Part shown: in pieces, positions 1-6,342 of the stretch | How positions within the stretch are numbered: the stretch's first letter is position 1 | Layout: each line of letters starts with the position of its first letter | NCBI GenBank assembly: GCA_964444885.1 | Contig: CAYUIZ010000078.1 | Location: forward strand, 1-15,208 | Length of the DNA stretch: 15,208 bases | DNA from: CAYRGQ01 sp964444885 | GTDB lineage: Bacteria > Bacteroidota > Bacteroidia > Sphingobacteriales > Sphingobacteriaceae | Reading direction: 5' to 3' | Notes under the pieces: generated by a model | What the model saw: only the letters and a program-made list of their open reading frames with translations | The model's database searches: none | Told to the model about the DNA's origin: nothing | Translations under genes and position numbers: made by a program

Positions 1-872
1 GCGCCCGCAATACCTCCGGTGGAAACGGCGGCCGCCACGGATCGCATCGTCGTGGAATTGTCTCCGCACGCATACACACCTTTTATGGTTGTTTTTTGGG
101 CATTATCCACGTGGATATAGCCATGTTCGGTCAGTTCGCAACCCAGCGCAACGGGAATATCCGAATGCTGTTCGAAGGGAAGGGGCGAATAAACCGCGTC
201 GAAAGCCATTGTGTTACCGTCCTTGAAGTCAACATGTTTGACGTAGCCGTTTTCGTGGCTGATGGCCGCCACGTCGTTTTCGACCACGCGAATGTTGTGT
301 TTGTGGAGTTTCGCGGCCTGTTCGTCACTAAATTCTGCCCTTCCCGAAGTCAGGACAGTGATATCCTGGCTGAGGTTATGGACCAGGGCCGTCATGTGAA
401 ATGCTTTTTCACCGTTTAGGAAAACGGCGGTTTTTCGGTTTCGGAATTCATAGCCATGGCAATACGGGCAATGGATGACGGAAATACCCCAGCACGCCGA
501 AAAGCCGGGGATATCGGGCATGATGTCTTTTATCCCCGTCGCGAAAATCAGTTTTTTTGCTTGGAATTCGTTGCCGGATTGGGTCGCCATGGCGAAGCCG
601 GATTCGGTTTGCCGGCCACTTACCGCCAAGTCACTCACGAGCGTTACGGTGTCGTATTTCCGTACTTGCTCGCGCGCTTTTTCGCCTATTTCGCTTGGGC
701 TGGCACCGTCGTGCGTAATGAAGTTATGCGAATGCGGTGTCTGTTGGTTGCAGGGCAAACCACTATCGATCAGCAAAACTTGCCGCATCGAGCGCCCCAA
801 AGCCATGGCCGCCGAAAGACCCGCATAGCTCCCACCCACGATGATGGCGTCATAATTTTTATTGTCCGTCAT
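1..872 (-). CDS. thioredoxin reductase-like NAD(P)/FAD-dependent oxidoreductase (3' end cut by window)
   Basis: The reading frame is open from the ATG at 872-870 to the window edge, giving 290 residues. The family is about 300 long, so only a short C-terminal tail is missing. An N-terminal FAD-binding loop (DAIIVGGSYAGLSAA, residues 8-22), a redox-active CPYCHG at 135-140 and a C-terminal FAD motif YACGDN at 268-273 match the low-molecular-weight thioredoxin reductase fold. The usual NADPH-binding GxGxxA motif is replaced by LNGEKAFHM near 152-160. This is common in the Bacteroidota relatives annotated only as 'NAD(P)/FAD-dependent oxidoreductase', so the electron donor and the partner are uncertain. 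It probably acts as a cytosolic thiol-disulfide or peroxide-related reductase. No Shine-Dalgarno is seen. It is GC-richer than the island upstream of it and is probably a resident chromosomal gene. Family is confident; the substrate is not. Confidence 0.88.
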   Translation of the reverse strand, partial: MTDNKNYDAIIVGGSYAGLSAAMALGRSMRQVLLIDSGLPCNQQTPHSHNFITHDGASPSEIGEKAREQVRKYDTVTLVSDLAVSGRQTESGFAMATQSGNEFQAKKLIFATGIKDIMPDIPGFSACWGISVIHCPYCHGYEFRNRKTAVFLNGEKAFHMTALVHNLSQDITVLTSGRAEFSDEQAAKLHKHNIRVVENDVAAISHENGYVKHVDFKDGNTMAFDAVYSPLPFEQHSDIPVALGCELTEHGYIHVDNAQKTTIKGVYACGDNSTTMRSVAAAVSTGGIAG

Positions 873-1053
873 GCGATTGCTTTTTTGGAGAAACTGCCGG
901 AATGGACAGCGGCGCATTGCGCTTCGTGTGTAGTTGCTAACAGGAAAGAGAACGGTTTGTTTGTAGAGAAATGGGGTTTTGGTGGTTCAAAAAGGAATGA
1001 AATAACGATATCCAGGCTATCATGCATGGTGTCGTAGTTTTTGCCGTCTGCCG

Positions 1054-1080
1054 CAGTTCGTAAGAAATTCTTACTAACTG
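1054..1080. promoter_or_regulatory. 27-nt near-perfect palindrome upstream of the flavoprotein gene
   Basis: The core GTAAGAAATTCTTAC (1060-1074) is a perfect 7-bp inverted repeat around one base. After one mismatched pair it continues outward as CAGTT (1054-1058) and AACTG (1076-1080), so 12 of 13 arm positions pair. It lies 26 nt past the toxin stop codon and about 180 nt before the flavoprotein start, in the 873-1105 stretch where I see no gene. It could be an operator for a dimeric regulator or a stem that ends the toxin transcript. No U-tract follows, which argues against a classical terminator. Confidence 0.45.
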
Positions 1081-1105
1081 TTGAGCGACTTGGCAACGTG
1101 CTCGC

Positions 1106-2114
1106 TTAGGGTTGGCTAATTTCATTTATTCTTGTTTGCAGTTCTATGATCTTTTTCTCTAACTTTTTAAATGTTAACGCCTCTCCATAGATCATAAACT
1201 TGGTCATTTCTGAATAATCATTTTCATAGTCCTTGATTACAGGGTCAGGTGGTAAGATTTTGATTCTACCGGGAGTATGGTTGTGGTAGTCAAGTCCTCC
1301 TAAGGGGTTGAATTTTTCTCTGTGAGCAACAATGTTATTGTAATAGTTCCCCGTCTTGTAATGCTGAAATCCCATATTCGGTGTCCATCAATCTTTCTAA
1401 ATCATATAAATGTCTTGAAAGACGGTCTATGCGAATTTTTTCAGGTTCTTGGGAAAATTGTTCGTGTAGCAAAAATACCTTCTCTAAAAATGTCCTTTGT
1501 GGAAGAACCGATGGAATCTTAAATTTTTCAGTAGCAAAACTCAATTTTGGGAAGTTAATGCTCAAAATCGAATTGATATCCCGCTTCTCTGTCGGCTCCA
1601 TCAAGGAACGTGAACTCACTTCAATCAAAACTCTTTGCGGTAAATATTCAGATGTATCCACGGCTGAATTGTAATGGATTTCGATTACCTGCGGATCTTT
1701 GTCGGAATTGGTTACAGGCTGTACAAATAATTCACATTCTGCTATTGCTCCCCAATTTGTCAAAACTTGAGTCAAGTCTTTGAGAAATTCTGTTGAAATG
1801 AACTCGCCAGATTGCTGCCTGAGTTTTTTGATCTGCGTTTTGCTGATATCTCCTTCAAACCCGAAGAATTTTCGATCAATCGCTAAATCAATATCTTCCG
1901 AGAATCGCTCTATCAAATCCCATCCTTTGCTCAGAGAAGTGCCACCTTTGAAAATAATGTTTTCGCTGTATGGCAATGAAAATGAAGCATTCAAACATAA
2001 TGTTACCCACCAATCCTTTTCAATGGCTATAGCGGGTAAACCTGTCAACTCTGTTGCTTGGTTGAGAATTTCAATCCTTCTTTCTTTGGGTAATGTTAGC
2101 CAAGTGGTGTTCAT
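1106..2114 (-). pseudogene. AbiEii-type nucleotidyltransferase toxin with a -1/+1 frameshift near its 3' end
   Basis: This is the toxin of a type IV AbiE toxin-antitoxin pair. The family is a nucleotidyltransferase of the DNA polymerase beta fold (related MenT toxins modify tRNA 3' ends). The ATG at 2114-2112 overlaps the antitoxin stop as ATGA, so I prefer it to the ATG at 2147. The protein then begins MNTTWLTLPKERR, as relatives do. Motif GGTSLSK is at residues 57-63 and the metal-binding pair D74/D76 lies in FSEDIDLAI. The frame stops at 1335-1337 after DGELLQ, but the family C-terminus (NNIVAHREKFNPLGG, then NHTPGRI) continues in another frame to the stop at 1106-1108. Removing one T at 1342-1343 would restore DGELYNNIVAHREKF and about 335 residues. 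It is either a true mutation that inactivates the toxin or a sequencing error. Confidence 0.8.
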
Positions 2115-2722
2115 GTTACTGCTTGCATTAATATTTTGTTTATCCAAGCAGGAGAGAGTTTCGCATCATGGATAATGTTTTCCTTTTTCTCCTTTTCTAA
2201 AATAGCTTGGATTTTTTCTATTGTATTTTCATCTATCTTATTTTGTCCAACGGTTTTAAGAGCTTGAATGGCCAAACCGCTGATTTCACCTTTTGTTAAA
2301 AGGTTCTTAGGACTCGCTTTTTTGAAGGTAATAGTTCGTTTTCCAACTTTAACAGTCCTTGCTGCTCCATCAGTAAGATAAACTATTCTCATTGGGACTT
2401 GTGTAGATAAACCCAATTTGTTCAGTGCCTGAGTTCCCGTCGGAACAATTCTCGCCTTATCCCTTCTGGCAATGGCGTTTGCGATTTCTTCGGTTGATGG
2501 AAAGAGAACACCAAGTTCCTTATCAATTTTTGGATACAGGTAAATCCCGTGAGCCAACCTTACTAGAGTTTCCTTTTCTTTCAGACGTAATAAAGCTTTC
2601 TTTACACTTTCGGGATTGCCATAGTCTAAGAAGTCGTCCACAAACAGAACACCTCCTTTTGGATAGGTTTTCAGTGCTTCTGCAATCTTATTTTCTACTT
2701 GTGGCCTTTTTGTTGTTTTCAT
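2111..2722 (-). CDS. AbiEi-type antitoxin / DUF6088 family transcriptional regulator
   Basis: This 203-residue protein is the usual partner upstream of AbiEii toxins in Bacteroidota. The N-terminal 60 residues (FVDDFLDYGNPESVKKALLRLKE, about 28-50) look like a winged helix with the 'G.Y.YP' wing segment HGIYLYPKID. The middle carries the family's VPTGTQALNKLGL and VYLTDGAARTVKVG stretches. In characterised AbiE systems the antitoxin neutralises the toxin without binding it and represses its own operon by binding inverted repeats in the promoter. Here a perfect inverted repeat sits over the -7 box just upstream. The stop overlaps the toxin start (ATGA), consistent with translational coupling. 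The ORF is intact and AT-rich, like the rest of the island. Confidence 0.82.
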   Translation of the reverse strand: MKTTKRPQVENKIAEALKTYPKGGVLFVDDFLDYGNPESVKKALLRLKEKETLVRLAHGIYLYPKIDKELGVLFPSTEEIANAIARRDKARIVPTGTQALNKLGLSTQVPMRIVYLTDGAARTVKVGKRTITFKKASPKNLLTKGEISGLAIQALKTVGQNKIDENTIEKIQAILEKEKKENIIHDAKLSPAWINKILMQAVT

Positions 2723-2725
2723 TTC

Positions 2726-2760
2726 GTCCCAAATTTAGCATATTTTTGGGACACAACAAC
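2726..2760 (-). promoter_or_regulatory. abiE promoter with embedded perfect inverted repeat (probable autorepression operator)
   Basis: Read on the minus strand, GTTG (2757-2760), 19 nt, then TAAATTTG (2730-2737) fits the Bacteroidota -33/-7 pattern. The last base of the box is 7 nt before the antitoxin ATG, so the leader would be almost absent. The arms GTCCCAAA (2726-2733) and TTTGGGAC (2745-2752) form a perfect 8-bp inverted repeat with an 11-nt spacer spanning the -7 box. Binding there would block polymerase, as expected for AbiEi autoregulation. Confidence 0.6.
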
Positions 2761-2869
2761 TGAATAGCGTAAAAGGCTTTTATAAGGAGCTTATACTTAG
2801 TGATCAGGAGCTATTTTCTGTTTTACCGGATAAATTATGCTATCGAAAATTTCACGTATAGACTTTAGT

Positions 2870-2986
2870 TCAATTCTTAAAAGTGGTTATTCGGAAACTC
2901 CGAACTGCCACTTTTTCATCTAATTCGCCTTCGGTAAAAATGTTTTTGATGTGCTGCGTAATGCCGTATGTTTTTGCTTTTTCTAA
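2870..2986 (-). pseudogene. RhuM-like gene fragment
   Basis: A 38-codon open stretch (minus strand, LEKAKTYG at the N-terminal side, stop TGA at 2870-2872) contains ITQHIKNIFTEGELDEKVAV. This resembles the segment of RhuM-family virulence/phage-type proteins usually written as 'I..HI.NI...GELDE..TV'. It has no start codon of its own, its upstream side is the REP-like repeat, and the family's following GYRV...F..WA region is absent. I read it as an internal scrap of a decayed gene. The stretch 2761-2869 between it and the abiE promoter holds no gene I can recognise. Confidence 0.45.
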
Positions 2987-2989
2987 CCT

Positions 2990-3023
2990 TTGTGTCTTAT
3001 GACCAACCGCCAGACCCAGGAAA
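2990..3023. repeat. REP-like dispersed repeat, copy 1
   Basis: The 34 nt at 2990-3023 match 15064-15097 at 33 positions, with the single difference at 3018/15092, in the same orientation. On the minus strand one frame reads GLAVGHKTQ, a peptide I recall from many spurious Bacteroidota ORFs. In copy 2 the sequence folds as GGTTG-(T)-GTC / GAC-CAACC. Copy 1 has lost the two outermost pairs. It sits exactly where BRO-N homology stops and the RhuM-like fragment begins. Confidence 0.75.
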
Positions 3024-3117
3024 CCGAAAACCACCAGTTGGCCTGTTCATCATCCCAAACGGCACGTAGCTCACGATCATCAAAAAAGCGGATGGATATT
3101 TTGAGTTGCTCATTCAT
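3022..3117 (-). pseudogene. BRO-N domain gene, N-terminal fragment interrupted by a REP-like repeat
   Basis: From the ATG at 3117-3115 the frame reads MNEQLKISIRFF and then DDRELRAVWDDEQANWWFSV. This matches the conserved start of BRO family N-terminal domains (typically 'F..K.IR.VWD.E...W.FSVVDV'). After FSV the homology ends abruptly at the REP-like repeat and the frame stops at 2983-2985. About 32 of the roughly 100 residues of a BRO-N domain remain, so it is non-functional. BRO-N proteins are common in phages and in bacterial accessory islands. Confidence 0.55.
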
Positions 3118-3124
3118 TATCAAA

Positions 3125-3171
3125 TTGTCTGAACCAAGATTTTATTAAGATTAAGCTGATTACCAGGATTA
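3125..3171. repeat. intergenic direct repeat, copy A (3' side of the GxxExxY gene)
   Basis: It begins TTGTCTGAACCAAGATTTTA and ends TTACCAGGATTA. About 39 of its 47 positions match copy B at 3590-3636 in the same orientation. Its last three bases are the complement of the GxxExxY stop codon (3169-3171), so the gene abuts the repeat directly. Confidence 0.65.
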
Positions 3172-3561
3172 GTTTGGATTGTATTTTTTGTTGAATAGGC
3201 GCTTAAACTGTAAGCTTTTTGCACCAAAGTTGATGAGTAAACCTGTTTGTAAATTATAGGCTTCCAGATAATTCATTGCCTGTGCCAAATGCACATCTTC
3301 TAATTGGATAATCGCTTTTATCTCCACCGAAATTTCACCACTAACCAAAAAATCAACCCTTCTTCCGCCAACATCTTTTCCTTTGTAGAGTAAGGGCATT
3401 TCAAACTCACGCTGATGTTCAATACCTCGCAAATTCATCTCAAAAGATAATGCCCGTTGATACACCACTTCCTGAAAGCCGTTGCCCATTATGGAATGTA
3501 CTTCCATAGCGCTGCCGATAATGGCGTGGGTTGTTTTATCTTGTTCTTCTTTGGTCATCAT
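3169..3561 (-). CDS. GxxExxY protein
   Basis: This 130-residue protein has the full length of the GxxExxY family, a small PD-(D/E)xK nuclease-like fold of unproven function. The eponymous motif is GFQEVVY at 28-34. The putative catalytic set is E31, D70 (in RRVDFLV) and E80/K82 (VEIKA), followed by the family's LGLLINF-like segment TGLLINFG (106-113). Two ATG codons start the frame (3561 and 3558); either is possible. Family genes occur in many Bacteroidota genomes as single cassettes with related flanking repeats, and here repeats A and B sit within about 30 nt of each end. This suggests that the gene moves or is exchanged with its flanks. The ORF looks intact and AT-rich. Confidence 0.85.
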   Translation of the reverse strand: MMTKEEQDKTTHAIIGSAMEVHSIMGNGFQEVVYQRALSFEMNLRGIEHQREFEMPLLYKGKDVGGRRVDFLVSGEISVEIKAIIQLEDVHLAQAMNYLEAYNLQTGLLINFGAKSLQFKRLFNKKYNPN

Positions 3562-3589
3562 TGCGTGTGTTTTATTGTCTGAACCACCC

Positions 3590-3636
3590 TTGTCTGAACC
3601 ACGATTATAGTAAGATTATCCAGATTACCGGGATTT
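3590..3636. repeat. intergenic direct repeat, copy B (5' side of the GxxExxY gene), with extra half copies
   Basis: It begins TTGTCTGAACCACGATTATA and ends TTACCGGGATTT, about 39 of 47 positions identical to copy A. An extra head TTGTCTGAACCACC begins 15 nt earlier (3575), in tandem. The 11-mer TTGTCTGAACC also occurs inverted at 3673-3683, inside the neighbouring broken gene. Confidence 0.65.
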
Positions 3637-3923
3637 TAATCTTGTCCATCTTCATCATCTTGCGAAAATCCAGGTTCAGACAACTCTTTGCCCATTCGGT
3701 ATTTGATATCTTAGTTGATGATAAAGTCCAACTCCTCATCCGTAAAACCATAATGGTTTGCTAAAACTGTGTCTATTTCGTCAATGATATATTTAGCTAA
3801 GCGAGGTTGAAAAACCTGCATTTTCAATTGACCATACTTCTTATGGTATGCTTCTTGAAAAAAGAGTTCTCCTGCAAAGAGAATGAACGCTGAATTATTT
3901 TCGGGGTCCTGTGGTTTACTCAT
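3636..3923 (-). pseudogene. C-terminal fragment of a probable Eco57I-type restriction-modification protein with an in-frame stop
   Basis: From the ATG at 3923-3921 there are 70 codons ending EELDFIIN, then TAA (3711-3713), then DIKYRMGKELSEPG in the same frame to a stop at 3636-3638. Relatives of Eco57I-type methylases end in 'HYGFTEEELDFIINYDIKYRMG', so the TAA replaces the Tyr codon by one base change. The preceding residues (KYIIDEIDTVLANHYGFTDE, about 44-63) fit the same C-terminal region. The catalytic methylase and nuclease parts are absent, so this is a remnant or a short domain gene that has now lost its tail. The read-through tail includes an inverted 11-mer from the flanking repeat. 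Assignment rests on remembered family sequence and is moderate. Confidence 0.5.
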
Positions 3924-3947
3924 GGTGCTTTTTTAAAAATCTAATTT

Positions 3948-4049
3948 TTACCCCATCGGCTTGATCATACTTTCTATAAACGCAACTTCCTCCGCATTCA
4001 ACTTGTACTTTTTGTAAAGCCGTCCTTCAAATAACGCTCCGTCTATTCG
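3948..4049 (-). pseudogene. second C-terminal remnant of an Eco57I-type DNA methylase
   Basis: Between a TGA at 4050-4052 and the stop at 3948-3950 the minus strand reads RIDGALFEGRLYKKY and then KLNAEEVAFIESMIKPMG. The ending 'LYKKYxLxxEEIAFIESMIKPM' is typical of the extreme C-terminus of Eco57I-type methylase/restriction fusion proteins. Only 33 codons remain and there is no start. It ends 25 nt before the ATG of the next fragment, so the two may derive from adjacent genes of one restriction locus trimmed by deletion. Upstream GC-rich sequence begins within about 40 nt, which makes this the right-hand edge of the AT-rich island. Confidence 0.5.
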
Positions 4050-4132
4050 TCACAAATCCGCAAAAACCCGTATACTCGTTTGGGCAAATGGAGCGGACAG
4101 GCCGACGCCGTTGCCCGCTAAAAACCAGCAGC

Positions 4133-4999
4133 ATGAAAAATGCGTATCCGACAGAAGTGTACATCAACGGTGCATGGCGGCCGTCAGAACAAGCCATGAT
4201 TTCCGTGTTTGACCGCGGTTTCCTTTTTGGCGACGGCATCTACGAGGTCGTCTCCGTCTACGCCAACAAGCTCTTTGCGCTAACCGAGCACCTGCAGCGC
4301 ATGCAGGACGGGTTGGGGGAGATCGGCATTTCCTTTGACGCCGCCGCGTTGGCCGACGTCGCCCGGGAGGCCGTTGCGCGGACCAACCTCCCGGCCGGGG
4401 AGGGTTGCGTGTACCTGCAGGTAACGCGGGGTGTGGCACCGCGGGCCCACCGGTTCCCGTCCTCGGCTACGCCCACGGCCATGGCCTATGCCTACCCGTT
4501 TTCGTTTCAGGGTATTCAGGATAAACTGGCGACGGTGGTTCTCTCCCCCGATGAGCGTTGGCACAAGTGCCACATCAAGTCGATATCGCTGGTCGCCAAC
4601 GTCATGGCTAACCAAGCGGCGCACGACGGCGGAGCCGATGAGAATGTCTTGGTTCGGGACGGGGTGCTCACCGAAGGCTCACATACGAACGTGTTTTTTG
4701 TCCGGGATGGCGTCGTGTTCACCCACCCCTTAGGGCCGCATGTACTGCCCGGCATCACGCGGATGCTGGTACTGGACCTTTGCCGCGAAGCAGGTATCCC
4801 AGTACGGGAAGAGGGGCTTCGCCTTTCCGAATTGTCAGGCATCGCGGAGGCGTTCCTCACCGGCACAACCACCCAAGTCTTGGGCATCGGGCAGATCCTG
4901 CACGGGGGCGAATCGCTGTTTGCCTCACCGGGCAGCGGGCCCGTCACCCAGCGCCTGCAGGAAGCCTTTGCGCGCCGTGTCCGGGAACTTAAGGGGTAG
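4133..4999 (+). CDS. dat: D-amino acid transaminase (class IV PLP aminotransferase)
   Basis: This 288-residue enzyme interconverts D-alanine and D-glutamate using pyridoxal phosphate, supplying D-amino acids for peptidoglycan. The ATG at 4133 (MKNAYPTEVYINGAW) fits family N-termini; an in-frame ATG at 4088 would add 15 basic residues without homology. FDRGFLFGDGIYEV (26-39), TRGVAPRAHRFP (98-109, the RG...RxH substrate-carboxylate signature of D-alanine transaminases), the PLP lysine K149 in HIKSISL, TEGSHTNVFF (180-189, E181) and GTTTQVLGI are all present. The RxH motif favours D-specificity over branched-chain aminotransferase. It stands alone on the plus strand and converges on the peptidase gene, with only 10 nt between the two stop codons. 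Cytosolic. Confidence 0.9.
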   Translation: MKNAYPTEVYINGAWRPSEQAMISVFDRGFLFGDGIYEVVSVYANKLFALTEHLQRMQDGLGEIGISFDAAALADVAREAVARTNLPAGEGCVYLQVTRGVAPRAHRFPSSATPTAMAYAYPFSFQGIQDKLATVVLSPDERWHKCHIKSISLVANVMANQAAHDGGADENVLVRDGVLTEGSHTNVFFVRDGVVFTHPLGPHVLPGITRMLVLDLCREAGIPVREEGLRLSELSGIAEAFLTGTTTQVLGIGQILHGGESLFASPGSGPVTQRLQEAFARRVRELKG

Positions 5000-5009
5000 C
5001 GCATCCGTT

Positions 5010-6149
5010 TTATTCTGGGATGGCGCCGTACGCCCGCAAAATGGGGATGACGCGGTGTAGGGGTAGGGCCTCTACGGTATTGCCGTTTTTGCCTGTCATC
5101 GTTTCGGCGGCGAATAGGGAGTTGACGATCGCTTCCTCGGTGGCTTCGATAGCTGCCAGGAAGAGCGGTGACATCCGTTCGTTAGCAAGCCTGGGCTGCC
5201 GCTCCACGCCCTCGGCCGAGACATGGGCTATCCGCGCTTCCGGCGCAGCGGAGAACGCAATCACATAGTCGCCGCTGCCGTTTGAGGCGATGCCTCCGGT
5301 CTTTGCCAACCCCATAAAGGCGCGTTTGGCCAGGCGCTGCAGGTTGCGGTCGCCGAGCGGGGCGTCCGTTGCCACGACGATCATGCAGGAGCCATCCACG
5401 CTGTTGAGCAGGTGGTTGCTAAACGAAAACTGGCCAAGCTCCTTGCCTACCGGCGCCCCGTTGATTTCCAGCACGCCCCCAAAGTTGGTCTGCACGAGCA
5501 CACCGACCGTATAGCCCCCCAACGCGTCGGGGAGCTGCCGCGAAGCCGTGCCGATCCCGCCTTTGAAGCCAAAACACACCGTTCCCGTCCCTGCGCCGGC
5601 ATTGCCCTCGGCGGGCCGCGTGGTATCCGCCGACATGATTGCGGCCAGGATATGCTCGGGCCGCAGGTGCCGTCCCCGGATGTCGTTGAGATGCCCGTCG
5701 TTGGTCTCGCCTACTACGGCATTCACCGATTGCACCTGCTCGTTGCCCGCTTGGCCAAGCGTGTGCGTGATGACCGCATCGATGGCGGTGGCCACGCTCA
5801 GCGTGTTGGTGAGGATGATCGGGCTTTCGATGTTGCCCAGTTCGGCCACCTGTGTGCTGCCGGCTAGTTTGCCGAAGCCATTGCCCACATAAATGGCGGC
5901 TGGCACTTTCTGCTGGAAGAGGTTGCCGCCGTGTGGGAGGATGGCCGTGGCACCTGTGCGGACGGCATCGCCCGCGATCCGCGTCGTGTGCCCGACGCGC
6001 ACCCCGCGCACGTCAGTGATGCTGTTTTGCGGTCCGGCAGCCATTACGCCGATATGCACGCCATGCGCACGGGCGGCGCCCGGCTGGGCGTAAACGTGGA
6101 GCATGCCCGAGCAGCTCAGCAAGAGGAGGAAATACAGACGGATGTGCAT
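5010..6149 (-). CDS. secreted P1/DmpA-family (S58) aminopeptidase
   Basis: This 379-residue N-terminal-nucleophile hydrolase belongs to the family of DmpA (L-aminopeptidase/D-Ala-esterase) and BapA (beta-peptidyl aminopeptidase). The precursor cuts itself before a Ser or Thr nucleophile. Here that bond is G253-S254 in VDGSCMIVVATDAPLG. Other landmarks are ITDVRGVRVGHTT (44-56), VGNGFGKLAG (88-97), NAVVGETNDG (143-152) and GTGTVCFGFKGGIG (187-200). An N-terminal hydrophobic segment ending VYA-QPG (about residue 21) predicts export to the periplasm by signal peptidase I; a lipobox reading of LLSC at 10-13 is less likely. Substrate preference (D-residues, beta-peptides or ordinary peptides) cannot be read from sequence. 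A good Bacteroidota promoter precedes it. Confidence 0.9.
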   Translation of the reverse strand: MHIRLYFLLLLSCSGMLHVYAQPGAARAHGVHIGVMAAGPQNSITDVRGVRVGHTTRIAGDAVRTGATAILPHGGNLFQQKVPAAIYVGNGFGKLAGSTQVAELGNIESPIILTNTLSVATAIDAVITHTLGQAGNEQVQSVNAVVGETNDGHLNDIRGRHLRPEHILAAIMSADTTRPAEGNAGAGTGTVCFGFKGGIGTASRQLPDALGGYTVGVLVQTNFGGVLEINGAPVGKELGQFSFSNHLLNSVDGSCMIVVATDAPLGDRNLQRLAKRAFMGLAKTGGIASNGSGDYVIAFSAAPEARIAHVSAEGVERQPRLANERMSPLFLAAIEATEEAIVNSLFAAETMTGKNGNTVEALPLHRVIPILRAYGAIPE

Positions 6150-6175
6150 GGTGCCGAAAATTAAGGGTTATGGGA

Positions 6176-6206
6176 TAAAGGTAGGTTTTGTGAACAAAAA
6201 ACCAAA
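6176..6206 (-). promoter_or_regulatory. promoter for the P1 peptidase gene
   Basis: On the minus strand TTTG (6203-6206), 19 nt, TACCTTTA (6176-6183) matches the Bacteroidota -33/-7 consensus TTTG-N19-21-TAnnTTTG at 11 of 12 defined or free positions. The expected start of transcription is near 6170, giving a leader of about 20 nt before the ATG at 6149. Confidence 0.6.
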
Positions 6207-6328
6207 GTATGACGGGATACAGTGTCCACTACTCGACGGTGGGACAATCAAAGCGAAAAAGTGCTCTTTTCCCCGAAAAATACCATTAAACCCCTGTAAA
6301 ACACCGCATGCATGAGTAAGGATTACCG

Positions 6329-6336
6329 TATCTTTG
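6329..6336 (+). promoter_or_regulatory. candidate -7 box for the AraC-family gene
   Basis: TATCTTTG matches TAnnTTTG exactly. No TTTG is present 19-21 nt upstream, so support is partial. Transcription would begin at about 6340, only a few nucleotides before the preferred TTG start at 6343, making the message essentially leaderless. The rest of the 6150-6333 divergent region holds only this and the peptidase promoter. Confidence 0.35.
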
Positions 6337-6342
6337 CATGAA

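Noticed and set aside
456..1037. 193-codon plus-strand open frame
   Set aside because: It lies opposite the flavoprotein gene, whose minus-strand frame carries clear FAD and CPYC motifs; the plus-strand product has no recognisable domain.
869..1125. Two short minus-strand frames upstream of the flavoprotein
   Set aside because: They overlap each other in different frames, overlap the palindrome and show no protein-like pattern.
2761..2869. Short open stretch with IREIFDSIIYPVKQKIAP on the minus strand
   Set aside because: It looks mildly protein-like, but it has no start, no family I recognise, and lies in AT-rich DNA where such stretches arise by chance.
4088..4132. Earlier ATG start for the D-amino acid transaminase
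   Set aside because: It adds 15 basic residues without family resemblance; MKNAYPTEVYINGAW is the normal start.
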